Origin: Planctomycetota bacterium
GTDB lineage: Bacteria; Planctomycetota; UBA1135; UBA2386
Direction of reading: 5' to 3'
Length of the DNA stretch: 64,000 nt
Assembly: GCA_021776805.1 (NCBI GenBank)
Contig: JAJFFD010000171.1
Coordinates: 1 to 64,000, forward strand
How positions within the stretch are numbered: position 1 is the stretch's first letter; each line of letters opens with the position of its first letter. Below the pieces are notes generated by a model. That model did no database searches. It was not told where the DNA came from and saw only the letters and a program-made list of their open reading frames with translations. This document shows, in pieces, positions 25,085 through 33,277 of the stretch. Both the position numbers and the translations under genes were made by a program.

Positions 25085-26162
25085 TAAGGTCAAGAAGCAG
25101 ATAGACCCCTGCCTGCAGATCCAGGCCGACTTGTCCGCGATGCTGGATGGCGAGCTCGCGCCGGCTAGCGTGCGGCGCGTGATGGTTCATTCGGATGTTT
25201 GCCCATCATGTGAGAGCTTCCTGGACGGAATTCGCGTCCAAGCAATGGCGCACCAGGATCTCTACAAGTGCCTCAACTCCGACGAGGATGAGGTCATCGA
25301 GATTCACGGTCTCGGTGGCAAGCGCTCCGGCCGCATCAAGGTGTCTGAGCTTCGCAAGAAGCTCACCGAGAATCGTGACCAATTGGCCCGCATCTTCTAC
25401 GAGCTTGGGCGCGGCTTTGTCTTGATGGGATTGTCCCCCAACTTTTCTCGGATCGTTGCCTGCGAGCCGGTGCCGATTCCGGACATGTTTCAGCGTGGAA
25501 GAAACCTGGTGGACGAGGTTGAGCGTCTTGCAGCCGGTCCCGGTTGGAATCCTGACGCGGACGGCTCAATTGAAGGTCAGGTTGGCGGTGAGTGGGTGCG
25601 CGCCAAGGCGCTCTTCGATGGTGGTGGCCTGCACACCCCGGAAGAGAATCTCGTGAAGGGCAAGAACCTTCTGCACGAAGCCCTGATGCTATCCCCTGAC
25701 TTTCACGAAGCGCGCATCTACCTGGGCCATGCCTATCATGTGTCTCAGGAGAAGACCTTGGCCTGTCGAGAGTTCAAGTCCGTACTGCGTGGGGCAAAGG
25801 ACGCCAACATGCGTGGCTTTGCGCTCTTGAACCTCGGCAATGTCTTCCTCGAAGAGGGGGAGCTCGAGCTCGCCACGGCCTACTTCAAGAAGCTTGTTGA
25901 TTCAGGCGTGGTGCATGAGTCACCACACTTCGGCTTGATCTACTTCAATCTCGCGTTGGTCTACGGCCTGCGCGAGCTTTTCTCAGATTGTGAGACTTGG
26001 TTGCAGAAGCTCTACAACGAGATGCCGCATAAACGCAGCATGATCGCAGAGGAGCTTCGCTCTCGACCTCAGTTTACTGGAGTTCTCGCGCGCCATCCGG
26101 AAGCACGCGAGGCCTTCGCACGCCAGTTCCCCTGTTGGTTTGACGCTCGCGAGGCCTGCTGA
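25071..26162 (+). CDS. Soluble anti-sigma factor with zinc finger and TPR-like repeats
   Basis: 363 residues. The N-terminal 60 residues are a ZAS-type anti-sigma domain: AMLDGELAPASVRRVMVHSD followed by HSDVCPSC (the HxxxCxxC part). A middle region of about 100 residues is unassigned. Residues about 205-325 contain TPR-like helices: EALMLSPDFHEARIYLGHAY, GFALLNLGNVFLEEGELELA, YFNLALVYGLRELFSDCETW. No membrane segment is visible, so unlike most anti-sigma factors it should be cytosolic. TPRs may sense a partner protein. Its ATG at 25071 lies within the end of the sigma gene (14-base overlap, different frame). Confidence 0.82.
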   Translation: MKTSDKVKKQIDPCLQIQADLSAMLDGELAPASVRRVMVHSDVCPSCESFLDGIRVQAMAHQDLYKCLNSDEDEVIEIHGLGGKRSGRIKVSELRKKLTENRDQLARIFYELGRGFVLMGLSPNFSRIVACEPVPIPDMFQRGRNLVDEVERLAAGPGWNPDADGSIEGQVGGEWVRAKALFDGGGLHTPEENLVKGKNLLHEALMLSPDFHEARIYLGHAYHVSQEKTLACREFKSVLRGAKDANMRGFALLNLGNVFLEEGELELATAYFKKLVDSGVVHESPHFGLIYFNLALVYGLRELFSDCETWLQKLYNEMPHKRSMIAEELRSRPQFTGVLARHPEAREAFARQFPCWFDAREAC

Positions 26163-26164
26163 CC

Positions 26165-26602
26165 ATGAGCCCTCTGCGCATAACATTATTCCTATCCCTC
26201 CTGCTACTGCTAGGGCTCGGACCGGTCTTCGGTGGCGAGACTCGCGGCGGTGGTGATGGTGGCATCATTATCTTGCCTAGTGCTGTTGCGATGAACAGCA
26301 TTGGGTCTTCGGCGCCAGCTAGGCAAATCTCAGAGATCACTGATTCGCGTGATGATGTGATCCTGCAATTGCCTGGCAATATGGGCGACTCGATCGCAAT
26401 CATCAGCCTGCCACAGGATTCGAGTTCGACCCTCTTCATCATCAAGGATGGCCAGATGTATCTATCGGGCGATCATGTTGAGGGTTTGCGAAGCTCGGGA
26501 GTTGAGAGCTTTGTGATCACGATCGTGAGCTTCGAAGGCATGGCCCTACGCATGGACTACAACTTCGAACCCGACAACAAGGCGAAGCTCTTCGTCTTCT
26601 AG
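26165..26602 (+). CDS. Small exported protein of unknown function
   Basis: 145 residues. A clear signal peptide (RITLFLSLLLLLGLGPVFGG) ends near residue 24. The mature part is Gly-rich at its start (GETRGGGDGGIIILPSA) and then strand-rich, with no known motif. ATG 26165 comes 2 bases after the anti-sigma stop, so the three genes form one operon. The protein could be a target or an envelope sensor of the sigma system. Confidence 0.72.
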   Translation: MSPLRITLFLSLLLLLGLGPVFGGETRGGGDGGIIILPSAVAMNSIGSSAPARQISEITDSRDDVILQLPGNMGDSIAIISLPQDSSSTLFIIKDGQMYLSGDHVEGLRSSGVESFVITIVSFEGMALRMDYNFEPDNKAKLFVF

Positions 26603-26617
26603 TCCTGAGATCAGGAC
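26602..26617. other. Short hairpin before the main terminator
   Basis: GTCCTGA (26602-26608) and TCAGGAC (26611-26617) form a 7-base stem beginning at the last base of the stop codon. It has no T tract and may be an accessory to the stronger hairpin just downstream. Confidence 0.4.
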
Positions 26618-26622
26618 CAGGG

Positions 26623-26652
26623 ACTGCCCGGCAAGCATGCTTGTCGGGCAGT
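26623..26652. terminator. Probable bidirectional terminator hairpin
   Basis: ACTGCCCGGCAAGC and GCTTGTCGGGCAGT pair over 14 bases with one G-T wobble. On the plus strand TTTCAG follows. It sits between the sigma operon and the convergent GDPD gene, where a shared terminator is expected. Confidence 0.7.
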
Positions 26653-26675
26653 TTCAGTTAACCTGATCCGCAGCT

Positions 26676-27572
26676 TCACTGCCGCTTGGCTTTGCCCATG
26701 CGGATTAGCTCCTGCAGGCGTGCCGGCCGATTGGTGGTGATCAGGTGGAGTCCAATCGCAGCTGCACCCATGAGCGCGATGTCGTGATTCACGGTGTAGG
26801 CGCAGAGTAGGTAGTCATGCTCGCGAGCAAGCTTGACCGACTCCGGACTTAAATCTGAGTAATCCCAATGCAGAATGCAGGCGCCTGTCCCCCGCAATTC
26901 TGCCATGCGGCTCACATCCAAGCTGCCCTCGCCGAGTGCTCCGATAGTAAGGCTGGGTTCCGCCGCGTGGACTTCGCGCAACCAGTCCCAATCGAAGGAC
27001 TGAACCATCACCTTGTCCACCAGGTCCAGTTGGCGGAGGAGGGCGACCAAGGCCGCGGAGTCTCCGGCCTTGTGTTCGATCATCGTGATTGAAGAGCCTT
27101 GGATGAGCTTCAGCGCTGCCTCGAGAGTCGGAATGCGGCTGCTCCGATGCTTCGGGTCTTTCCAGCTCCCCGCATCCAGCTCGGAGAGCTGTTCGAGGGT
27201 TAAGTTGGAGACCATCAGACCCTTTGTGCCGAAGCGTTGCTCAGCATCGGTTGTTCGGTCGACGGTCTTGTCGTGAATCACAACGAGAGCGCCGTCCTTT
27301 GATTGGCGGAAGTCCAGTTCCACCATATGGCTGCTCACCGCGAGGGCAGATTCGAAGGCCGCCATCGTGTTTTCGGGAAAGTCGATCGGTTCCCCTCTGT
27401 GTGCAACAACCAACGGGTGATCGGCACTCATCTTGGCGAGTTTTCGACTGAGCTCGGTATGTCGTGCCGGGACGGGGGTTGGATCTTGGTTTGCAAGATT
27501 CCGCGGGTCCTGGGCTGATTGGTGGTCCTGAGCCATGGCGCTGAGGAGGAGGAGAAGGGGAGAAATGAGCAT
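26676..27572 (-). CDS. Exported glycerophosphodiester phosphodiesterase
   Basis: 298 residues. The N-terminal hydrophobic stretch (LISPLLLLLSAMAQ) is a signal peptide. The GDPD TIM barrel shows VVAHRGEPIDFPENTMAAF (catalytic His, Arg, Glu), VELDFRQSKDGALVVIHD with metal-binding Glu/Asp and the second catalytic His in IHDKTVDRTTD, then IPTLEAALKLI, MIEHKAG and VMVQSFDWDWLREV. It hydrolyses glycerophosphodiesters to glycerol-3-phosphate and an alcohol. An AGAGG-type Shine-Dalgarno lies upstream. The gene stands alone and converges with the sigma operon. Confidence 0.93.
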   Translation of the reverse strand: MLISPLLLLLSAMAQDHQSAQDPRNLANQDPTPVPARHTELSRKLAKMSADHPLVVAHRGEPIDFPENTMAAFESALAVSSHMVELDFRQSKDGALVVIHDKTVDRTTDAEQRFGTKGLMVSNLTLEQLSELDAGSWKDPKHRSSRIPTLEAALKLIQGSSITMIEHKAGDSAALVALLRQLDLVDKVMVQSFDWDWLREVHAAEPSLTIGALGEGSLDVSRMAELRGTGACILHWDYSDLSPESVKLAREHDYLLCAYTVNHDIALMGAAAIGLHLITTNRPARLQELIRMGKAKRQ

Positions 27573-27636
27573 AGCCTGGCCTCTGGTTGTGCGGATTCTC
27601 TCTGGGGCCTTGGGACAGATTACCGATTAATCCCCT

Positions 27637-28767
27637 ATGTCCCAGGCCGAGTCGACAGCGAGCAGCTCAGAGAGTAGCAGGATCCGCGCTCTCACGGGTC
27701 CCGATGTCGAAGCAGGCATGCGCCTCGTCAGGCTGGAGGCTGGGCAAAAGGTACTGGCGACAGTCCTTTCAGCGGAGGCTGGGGGGCAGCTTACCATTGG
27801 GATGTTTGGTGCTCGCATCCCAGCTGTGACTCATCTGCAGCTGGATGTTGGGAAGACTTACGAGTTCAAGGTTGCTGCCACTGATCCGCAGCTGGTCCTC
27901 TCAGCAGCACTCCCATTGAAGGTTCCCGGTTCAGCAGCTGCCCTAGAATCTGGGTTGCTTGGTGCGCCGGCCAAGGAGCTTGGAGCCATGCTCCTTCAGT
28001 TCAGCAGTCTGTCTGAACCAGAGTTGCCAGCCCAGGACAGAGTGCTTCGCAAGATCACCCAGCAGATGCAGGCGTTCAGCGCAGGTCAGGCAAGCGCTGA
28101 TGAACTCCGCGGTCTTGTCGATAGCCTCGGTCATGATCAAGAGCAGCGCGTACTACGGATGCCCAGGCTTGTCGAAAAGCGAGCACAGTTGGAAGTGCGT
28201 AGTCTTCAGGAGACTCTCAAAGCTGTTCTCCTCGACATGGTGTCAGCTGAGTCCAGGCTTGGCCGGGGACAGGCAAGCAAAGAGCTGGCGACCGCCTTGC
28301 TGGCAGATCTCAGTCGAGTCGAGGTCGACAACGCGCGTCGAAGCGAGCAGGGTGGTCCGATCCATCTACCTCTGCCTTTGGCTCCAGGATCGCATGTACT
28401 GGATGCGCGACTCTTTGCCTTCCCGCCTCCCGAATCGGAAAAGGAGGGCGAATCGCCCGCTGGCTCAGCCAATCGAGAGTGGACGATTGTTCTGCTCTTG
28501 GATCTTTCCAGGCTGGGTGCACTGCGGGTCGACTTGCGGGTTGGCGGAGAGACTCTGTCGGCTGAATTCCAGCTCGTAGAATTCGAGCCAAGCCTGAAGC
28601 TTCGAGCCGGCATCGAGGAGCTGCGTGAAGAGTTGCAGCAGGCGGGTCTGCAGGTGCGTGAGCTTGTCGTTCGACACGCGGCGGGGGCAGGGCTGGCGGT
28701 CGCGGATCTCTTGCTGCCGCCAGAGACTTGGAGCGACCCGGCGACGAGGGTGGATCTCCATGTCTGA
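27637..28767 (+). CDS. FliK-like (flagellar hook-length control C-terminal domain) protein
   Basis: 376 residues. The N-terminus is Ser/Ala-rich and disordered. Residues about 35-95 look like a small beta-barrel (LEAGQKVLATVLSAEAGGQL). The C-terminal part resembles the FliK hook-length domain: WTIVLLLDLSRLGALRVDLR, then VGGETLSAEFQ and LREELQQAGLQVRELVV. The next gene, an FlhB-like domain, overlaps it by 8 bases, the same pairing as YlqG/YlqH in Bacillus. No other flagellar or type III secretion gene is visible. A non-flagellar role is possible. Confidence 0.7.
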   Translation: MSQAESTASSSESSRIRALTGPDVEAGMRLVRLEAGQKVLATVLSAEAGGQLTIGMFGARIPAVTHLQLDVGKTYEFKVAATDPQLVLSAALPLKVPGSAAALESGLLGAPAKELGAMLLQFSSLSEPELPAQDRVLRKITQQMQAFSAGQASADELRGLVDSLGHDQEQRVLRMPRLVEKRAQLEVRSLQETLKAVLLDMVSAESRLGRGQASKELATALLADLSRVEVDNARRSEQGGPIHLPLPLAPGSHVLDARLFAFPPPESEKEGESPAGSANREWTIVLLLDLSRLGALRVDLRVGGETLSAEFQLVEFEPSLKLRAGIEELREELQQAGLQVRELVVRHAAGAGLAVADLLLPPETWSDPATRVDLHV

Positions 28768-29038
28768 CCCGAAGAAGCCAGGGAGGAAGCTCGAGGCTGC
28801 GGCTCTCGGCTATCTCAGAGGGGTCGACAAGGCCCCGAAAGTGATCGCAAGAGGCAAGGGAACCATCGCGGAGACCATCCTGGCGCGAGCTGAGGAGCAC
28901 GGAATCCCGGTGGAGCGCGACCCGGATCTGCTGGAATGCCTTGCACCCTTGGAGGTCGGCGAGAGCATTCCCGTGGAGGCATACCGTGCGGTAGCGACCA
29001 TACTCGCGTTTTTGTATCGGCAGAACGGTATAGACTAG
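28760..29038 (+). CDS. FlhB cytoplasmic-domain homologue (YlqH-like)
   Basis: 92 residues from ATG 28760 inside the end of the FliK-like gene. The FlhB/HrcU-type C-domain is clear: ALGYLRGVDKAPKVIARGKG, then AETILARAEEHGIPVERDPD, LLECLAPLEVGESIPVEAYR, AVATILAFLYRQNG. The membrane part of FlhB and the NPTH autocleavage loop are missing, as in stand-alone YlqH proteins. It probably binds the FliK-like partner. Its function outside secretion systems is not established. Confidence 0.88.
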   Translation: MSDPKKPGRKLEAAALGYLRGVDKAPKVIARGKGTIAETILARAEEHGIPVERDPDLLECLAPLEVGESIPVEAYRAVATILAFLYRQNGID

Positions 29039-29044
29039 GACGGC

Positions 29045-30217
29045 ATGTCCGACCACATGCCCTTCACGCCCACCGAGGTGCTTCTCCTCGGTCCCGGGCC
29101 TTCCCCTGTTTCGCCTGGAGTTCGAGCCGCCTCCATCGCGCCCCTCCTGGGTCATCTGGACCCGGAGTTCCTCGCTCTCATGGATCGAGTCCAGTCGAAC
29201 CTTCGGGAGCTGTTTGGGACGCAGAATCGATTCACGGTCCCTATCTCTGGCACTGGATCAGCAGGCATGGAAGCCATGCTTGTGAATCTCGTCGAGCCAG
29301 GTGATCGCATGGTGATCGGCGTAAATGGCGTCTTCGGTGGGCGCATGGCCGAGCTCGCACGGCGACTGGGTGCGGACGTCGTAGAGGTGAACGCCGAATT
29401 CGGCCAGGCTCTCGATTCGCAGGAGGTTGCTGCGGCCATAGATGGAGGTCCGACACGTTTGGTTGCCGTCGTTCACGCGGAGACTTCGACCGGAGTCTTG
29501 CAGCCGCTCGCAGGCATTGCCGCAGCAGCCAAAGCGGCTGACGCCCTCTTCCTACTCGATTGCGTGACCAGCTTGGGAGGAACGCCCGTCGACTTGGATG
29601 CGTTGGGAGTCGATGCTGCCTTCTCAGGCACCCAAAAGTGTCTCTCGGTGCCCCCTGGACTCTCCCCCCTGAGTATCACCCAGAGGGCTCTCGAAAAGGC
29701 CGCGAGTCGAAGTACCCCGACCCCCTCTTGGTACTTGGATGTGAATCTACTCGGTGGCTATTGGGGTGGCGACCGGGTTTACCACCACACTGCGCCGGTG
29801 AGCATGATCTATGGACTGGCTGCCGGACTGGAGGAAGCCCTGCAGGAAGGGATGACAGCTAGAGCTGCGCGGCATCGTCGAGTGGCAGCGGGTCTCTACA
29901 AGGGTCTGGAGGCCATGGGGATGTCCTGCCTGGTGGATGCTGAACTCCGGACCCCCATGCTTACGTCGGTGCTTGTTCCCGAAGGACTCGACGAGGCTGA
30001 AGTTCGAAAGCGCCTCCGGCAGGATCACTGCATCGAGATCGGTGGTGGCCTTGGCCCCTTAAAGGGCAGAGTCTGGCGAGTCGGTCTGATGGGGCATGGC
30101 GCCCGACTGGAATCCGTTCAGCGCTTGCTCAGCTCTCTGGCTGCGGTGCTCGCATCCATGGGCAGGCCCTGCGATATCGGGCCTGCCCTGGATGCTGCCA
30201 GGGCAGCTGCTGGCTAA
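29045..30217 (+). CDS. Class V aminotransferase (serine/alanine-glyoxylate type)
   Basis: 390 residues. Class V motifs: [35 protein letters not shown], the PLP pocket in [40 protein letters not shown], and the Schiff-base Lys K198 in [16 protein letters not shown]. The family transfers the amino group of serine or alanine to glyoxylate or pyruvate. The gene starts 6 bases after the FlhB-like stop with AGGAC just before ATG 29045. It may be read from the same transcript or from its own promoter. Confidence 0.92.
   Translation: MSDHMPFTPTEVLLLGPGPSPVSPGVRAASIAPLLGHLDPEFLALMDRVQSNLRELFGTQNRFTVPISGTGSAGMEAMLVNLVEPGDRMVIGVNGVFGGRMAELARRLGADVVEVNAEFGQALDSQEVAAAIDGGPTRLVAVVHAETSTGVLQPLAGIAAAAKAADALFLLDCVTSLGGTPVDLDALGVDAAFSGTQKCLSVPPGLSPLSITQRALEKAASRSTPTPSWYLDVNLLGGYWGGDRVYHHTAPVSMIYGLAAGLEEALQEGMTARAARHRRVAAGLYKGLEAMGMSCLVDAELRTPMLTSVLVPEGLDEAEVRKRLRQDHCIEIGGGLGPLKGRVWRVGLMGHGARLESVQRLLSSLAAVLASMGRPCDIGPALDAARAAAG
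30183..30206. terminator. Possible hairpin at the end of the aminotransferase gene
   Basis: CTGCCCTGG (30183-30191) and CCAGGGCAG (30198-30206) form a perfect 9-base stem with a 6-base loop. It lies inside the last codons of the aminotransferase gene, just before the convergent glnA. There is no T tract, so a role in termination is uncertain. Confidence 0.3.
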
Positions 30218-30229
30218 GGACCACCGCTC

Positions 30230-31603
30230 CTAGTAGGTGCCCAGATACCTCTGCAGCTCCCACTCGTGCACTTGGGCGATGTAGTCCGCCCACTCGCGCT
30301 TCTTGGCCTCGATGAAGTGACTTGCGATGTGCTCTCCCATCGCGTCGCGGATCAACTGGTCCTTCTCGAGGGCGATGATCGCTTCACTGAGATTACCTGG
30401 GAGAGTGCCGACCTTGTTCCTGGCGCGCTCCCTGGCGCTCATCGTGTAAATGTTCTTGTTCACTGGCGGAGGTGGCTCGAGACCCTTTTCCATGCCGTCC
30501 AGGCCGGCGGCGAGTATGCAGGCGAAGGCCAGATAGGGGTTGCAGCTAGGGTCGGGCATCCGCAGTTCCATGCGCGTGCCCAGGCCGCGCCGATCGGGAA
30601 TGCGGATCATTGGCGAGCGGTTGCGCATGCTCCAGGCGATATGCGTAGGTGCTTCGTAGCCTGGGACCAGGCGCTTGAAGCTGTTCACGAGCGGATTCGT
30701 GATTGCGCAGAGTGCGCGGGAATGCTCGATGACCCCTGCCAGGAAACTCAGTCCCTTCTCGCTGATTTGCCAGTCGGTGCTGGTGTCCGCGAAGAGATTC
30801 TCTTGCCCTGCCAGGTCAAAGAGTGACATGTGCACGTGCATGCCTGAGCCGTTCATGCCGAAGATCGGCTTCGGCATGAAGGTGGCGTGCAGATTGAAGT
30901 CCTTGGCCACCCTGCGAACCACATTCTTGAAGGTGATCAGGTTGTCTGCGGTCTGGATGGCGTTCCCATAGCGGAAGTCGATCTCATGCTGACCGGGGGC
31001 CACTTCGTGGTGGCTGGCTTCGACCTCGATGCCCATGGCCTGCAGGTTATTGGTGATGACGTGGCGGCAGCCTTCTGCTTCGTCGATCGGAGCAGCATCG
31101 AAGTAGCCAGCTTCATCATTGGTCAGGGTGGTTAGGCCTCCGTCCTTGTCCCGCTCGAAGAGAAAGAACTCGGCTTCAGGTCCGGCCATCATGATCGTTC
31201 CGAGGGCTTCGGCTTTCTTGGCGAGCCTCTTCAGATTGCCTCTCGGGCAGCCGACGAAGCTGCTGCCGTCCGGATTCTTTACGTCGCAGATCAACCGTGC
31301 GACCTTGCCCCGACCGAAGTTGTCCCAGGGGTAGACCCGAAAGGTGTCGAAGTCGGGGGCGAGGAGCATGTCGCTCTCCTCGATGCGCACGAATCCCTGA
31401 ATCGAGGAGCCGTCGAACATGATCTGCCCGTCCAGCGCCTTGTCGAACTGGGAGAGGGGAAGCTCCACGTTCTTGTTCATCCCCATGATGTCGGTGAATA
31501 TGAGGCGTAGGAAGCGGATGTCGTGCTCCTTGAGCAGTGCGGACACGTCCTCGCGTGAATAACTGGCGTGGAGTTGCGGAGAATCAACGGTGAGATCGGT
31601 CAT
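30230..31603 (-). CDS. glnA: Glutamine synthetase, type I
   Basis: 457 residues from ATG 31603 (a TTG 18 bases upstream has no better support). GSI blocks include FTDIMGMNKNVELPLSQFD, IMFDGSSIQGFVRIEESDM, AGPEAEFFLFE, VEASHHEVAPGQHEIDFRYG, the ATP-site KPIFGMNGSGMHVHMSL, APTHIAWSMRNRSPMIRIP and ELRMPDPSCNPYLAFACILA. The adenylylation-loop region reads NKNIYTMSARERARNKVGTL, as in GSI-alpha, without the NLYDLP site of the adenylylated GSI-beta. It makes glutamine from glutamate, ammonia and ATP. The upstream region has an imperfect palindrome (31706-31727) that could serve regulation. Confidence 0.97.
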   Translation of the reverse strand: MTDLTVDSPQLHASYSREDVSALLKEHDIRFLRLIFTDIMGMNKNVELPLSQFDKALDGQIMFDGSSIQGFVRIEESDMLLAPDFDTFRVYPWDNFGRGKVARLICDVKNPDGSSFVGCPRGNLKRLAKKAEALGTIMMAGPEAEFFLFERDKDGGLTTLTNDEAGYFDAAPIDEAEGCRHVITNNLQAMGIEVEASHHEVAPGQHEIDFRYGNAIQTADNLITFKNVVRRVAKDFNLHATFMPKPIFGMNGSGMHVHMSLFDLAGQENLFADTSTDWQISEKGLSFLAGVIEHSRALCAITNPLVNSFKRLVPGYEAPTHIAWSMRNRSPMIRIPDRRGLGTRMELRMPDPSCNPYLAFACILAAGLDGMEKGLEPPPPVNKNIYTMSARERARNKVGTLPGNLSEAIIALEKDQLIRDAMGEHIASHFIEAKKREWADYIAQVHEWELQRYLGTY

Positions 31604-31879
31604 GGTTGGCGATTGGGTCAAGGAGGAAGGGGGCCCGCGCGCAGGTCGCTTGCGGGTACAGGCTGCTTCTGAACAATCGCATAATCTGCAGTTGAGGCGC
31701 AGCGCTTTGGTAGAAAATTACCCAAAATCCATAGAGTGCTAGCAGGAAACTGCAGGAAGTGCATTCTCCACTAGTCATCCACATTTTCTGCCCATCGCAA
31801 GCTCGTTGCAGAGAAGGACTTGCCCTGGCTTGCCCCGAATCCGCGGAGTAGATGCCAGGAAGCACTTCTCCTCGCTACC
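31604..31879. other. Divergent intergenic region between glnA and the SIS isomerase gene
   Basis: No gene is seen. The middle (31680-31800) is richer in A and T than its surroundings. TTTGGTA-GAAAATT-ACCCAAA at 31706-31727 is an imperfect inverted repeat that could bind a regulator. No sigma-54 -24/-12 pair was found. Confidence 0.4.
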
Positions 31880-32467
31880 ATGCCGCGCATGCAACTCGAC
31901 CGAATCCATGCATCGATCAGGGAGAGCATCGCCACCAAGGAAGCCCTCCTGGAGCGCTGTGACGAGGAGATTCGCGGGCTCTGTGAGGCGGCTCTGGGCA
32001 GCCTCCAGGCAGGGGGGAAGCTACTGTTCTGCGGGAATGGCGGCTCTTCCTGCGATGCCGCCCATGCCGCTGGTGAGCTGATCGGATGGTTCGAGAACAA
32101 AGACCGAGCGGGCGTGCCAGCGATCGCCCTTGGTCACGAGATCCCGAGCCTTACCGCGATCGCGAACGATGCCGGCTTCGAACAGGTCTTTGCCCGTCAG
32201 CTCAGGGCTTTGGGGAGGCCAGAGGATCTCCTCATAGGGATCTCAACCTCCGGCGGCTCAAAGAACGTCCTGGCTGCTATGGAGGCGGCCAAGGCCGTGG
32301 GCATGTCGACAGCAGCTCTCGTTTCTGAGCGTGGTGGTCCGGTGGCCGAGCTCGCCGAGAATGCCGTGCGAGTGCCTTCACATAACACGGCGCGGATTCA
32401 GGAGAGCCATATCCTGGTAGTTCACATCCTCTGTGCCGCTGTGGAAGAGCACTTCTGCTCCTCTTGA
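31880..32467 (+). CDS. gmhA: SIS-domain phosphoheptose isomerase (GmhA-like)
   Basis: 195 residues from ATG 31880; ATG 31889 is an alternative, and an upstream reading to 31820 lacks support. The SIS fold is clear: GGKLLFCGNGGSSCDAAHAA, GELIGWFENKDRAGVPAIAL, LTAIANDAGFEQVFARQL, LLIGISTSGGSKNVLAAMEA, and NTARIQESHILVVHILC with the Gln and His used by GmhA. The enzyme converts sedoheptulose-7-phosphate to D-glycero-D-manno-heptose-7-phosphate for heptose-containing glycans. No other heptose gene is in the window. Confidence 0.85.
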   Translation: MPRMQLDRIHASIRESIATKEALLERCDEEIRGLCEAALGSLQAGGKLLFCGNGGSSCDAAHAAGELIGWFENKDRAGVPAIALGHEIPSLTAIANDAGFEQVFARQLRALGRPEDLLIGISTSGGSKNVLAAMEAAKAVGMSTAALVSERGGPVAELAENAVRVPSHNTARIQESHILVVHILCAAVEEHFCSS

Positions 32468-32471
32468 TGCC

Positions 32472-33230
32472 CTACTTGCCAGGCTTGGGCAGCTCTACGA
32501 GGCCTTCCAGTTCCTCGGATAGCCTCTCGTTGAGCTGCTCCCGGAGATCAGCGCCGGGTTCGAGGTTGCGCCCAAGGTTCTCCAGGCGCATGACCTTCAA
32601 GTAGATCCCGGGGTGGCCTTCCCAGGGTACCAGGGGGCCATCGTTGCTCGGGTCTCCGAGTCTGTAGGCAGCCTCTATGGCCGGGTGCAGGAAATCGCTC
32701 TTTGCCGGAATCTGTTCCATGCCCGCTTTCGGGGCATAGCCTCCGAGGAGTGTTTTCTTGGGGAAAGCGGCATTGCCCATTTGTCGCGGCTTTCTGAGCG
32801 CTGCATCGAGCTCTGGGATCGCATGCTCACTCACCACCAGCATGATGCTATAGGGCGAGCTCGCGTCGCCGCTCTGCCAAGACAACTCGAGATTGCTATC
32901 GGCCGTGCTCAGGCCAGGGAGGACGTGTCGTCCTGCAGTCAGGGGATTCGCCGTTAGATCCGAGCGGAGGTACTCGCTGGGGAAGAGAGCGCTGCAGCCG
33001 TAGATCAGATCGTGGCTGACCAGGTAGACGTGGCCGGGAAAGGGCAAGTCCAAGGCCAGGCGAATCGGCGTTTCGGCCTCGACCTGCTGGTAGATTTCGC
33101 TACTCGCCCGGTCCGCGCCGACCTGCCATAGCGCCTGAGGATAGGCGCCGTCCTGCAAGAAGTACCAGGACAAGAGGCTGATGAGCAGGATGGCCTCAGC
33201 GAGCAACAAGGGGATTCGGGTCGCCTTCAC
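32472..33230 (-). CDS. Unknown single-pass membrane protein
   Basis: 252 residues from GTG 33230, with a GATCAGG ribosome-binding-like stretch directly upstream; other starts up to TTG 33269 are possible. One N-terminal membrane segment (ATRIPLLLAEAILLISLLSW) is followed by a large extracytoplasmic domain. This domain reads like a carbohydrate- or stress-related beta-sandwich (RLALDLPFPGHVYLVSHDLI, LTAGRHVLPG, LELSWQSGDASSPYSIMLVV), a layout known in planctomycetal DUF4384-like proteins, but I cannot name it. It lies just downstream of the SLC13-type transporter gene on the same strand. Confidence 0.6.
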   Translation of the reverse strand: MKATRIPLLLAEAILLISLLSWYFLQDGAYPQALWQVGADRASSEIYQQVEAETPIRLALDLPFPGHVYLVSHDLIYGCSALFPSEYLRSDLTANPLTAGRHVLPGLSTADSNLELSWQSGDASSPYSIMLVVSEHAIPELDAALRKPRQMGNAAFPKKTLLGGYAPKAGMEQIPAKSDFLHPAIEAAYRLGDPSNDGPLVPWEGHPGIYLKVMRLENLGRNLEPGADLREQLNERLSEELEGLVELPKPGK

Positions 33231-33277
33231 CCTGATCTCATCGGCAGTTCCATGCCAAGTGTTGAGCAATTCGCCAG

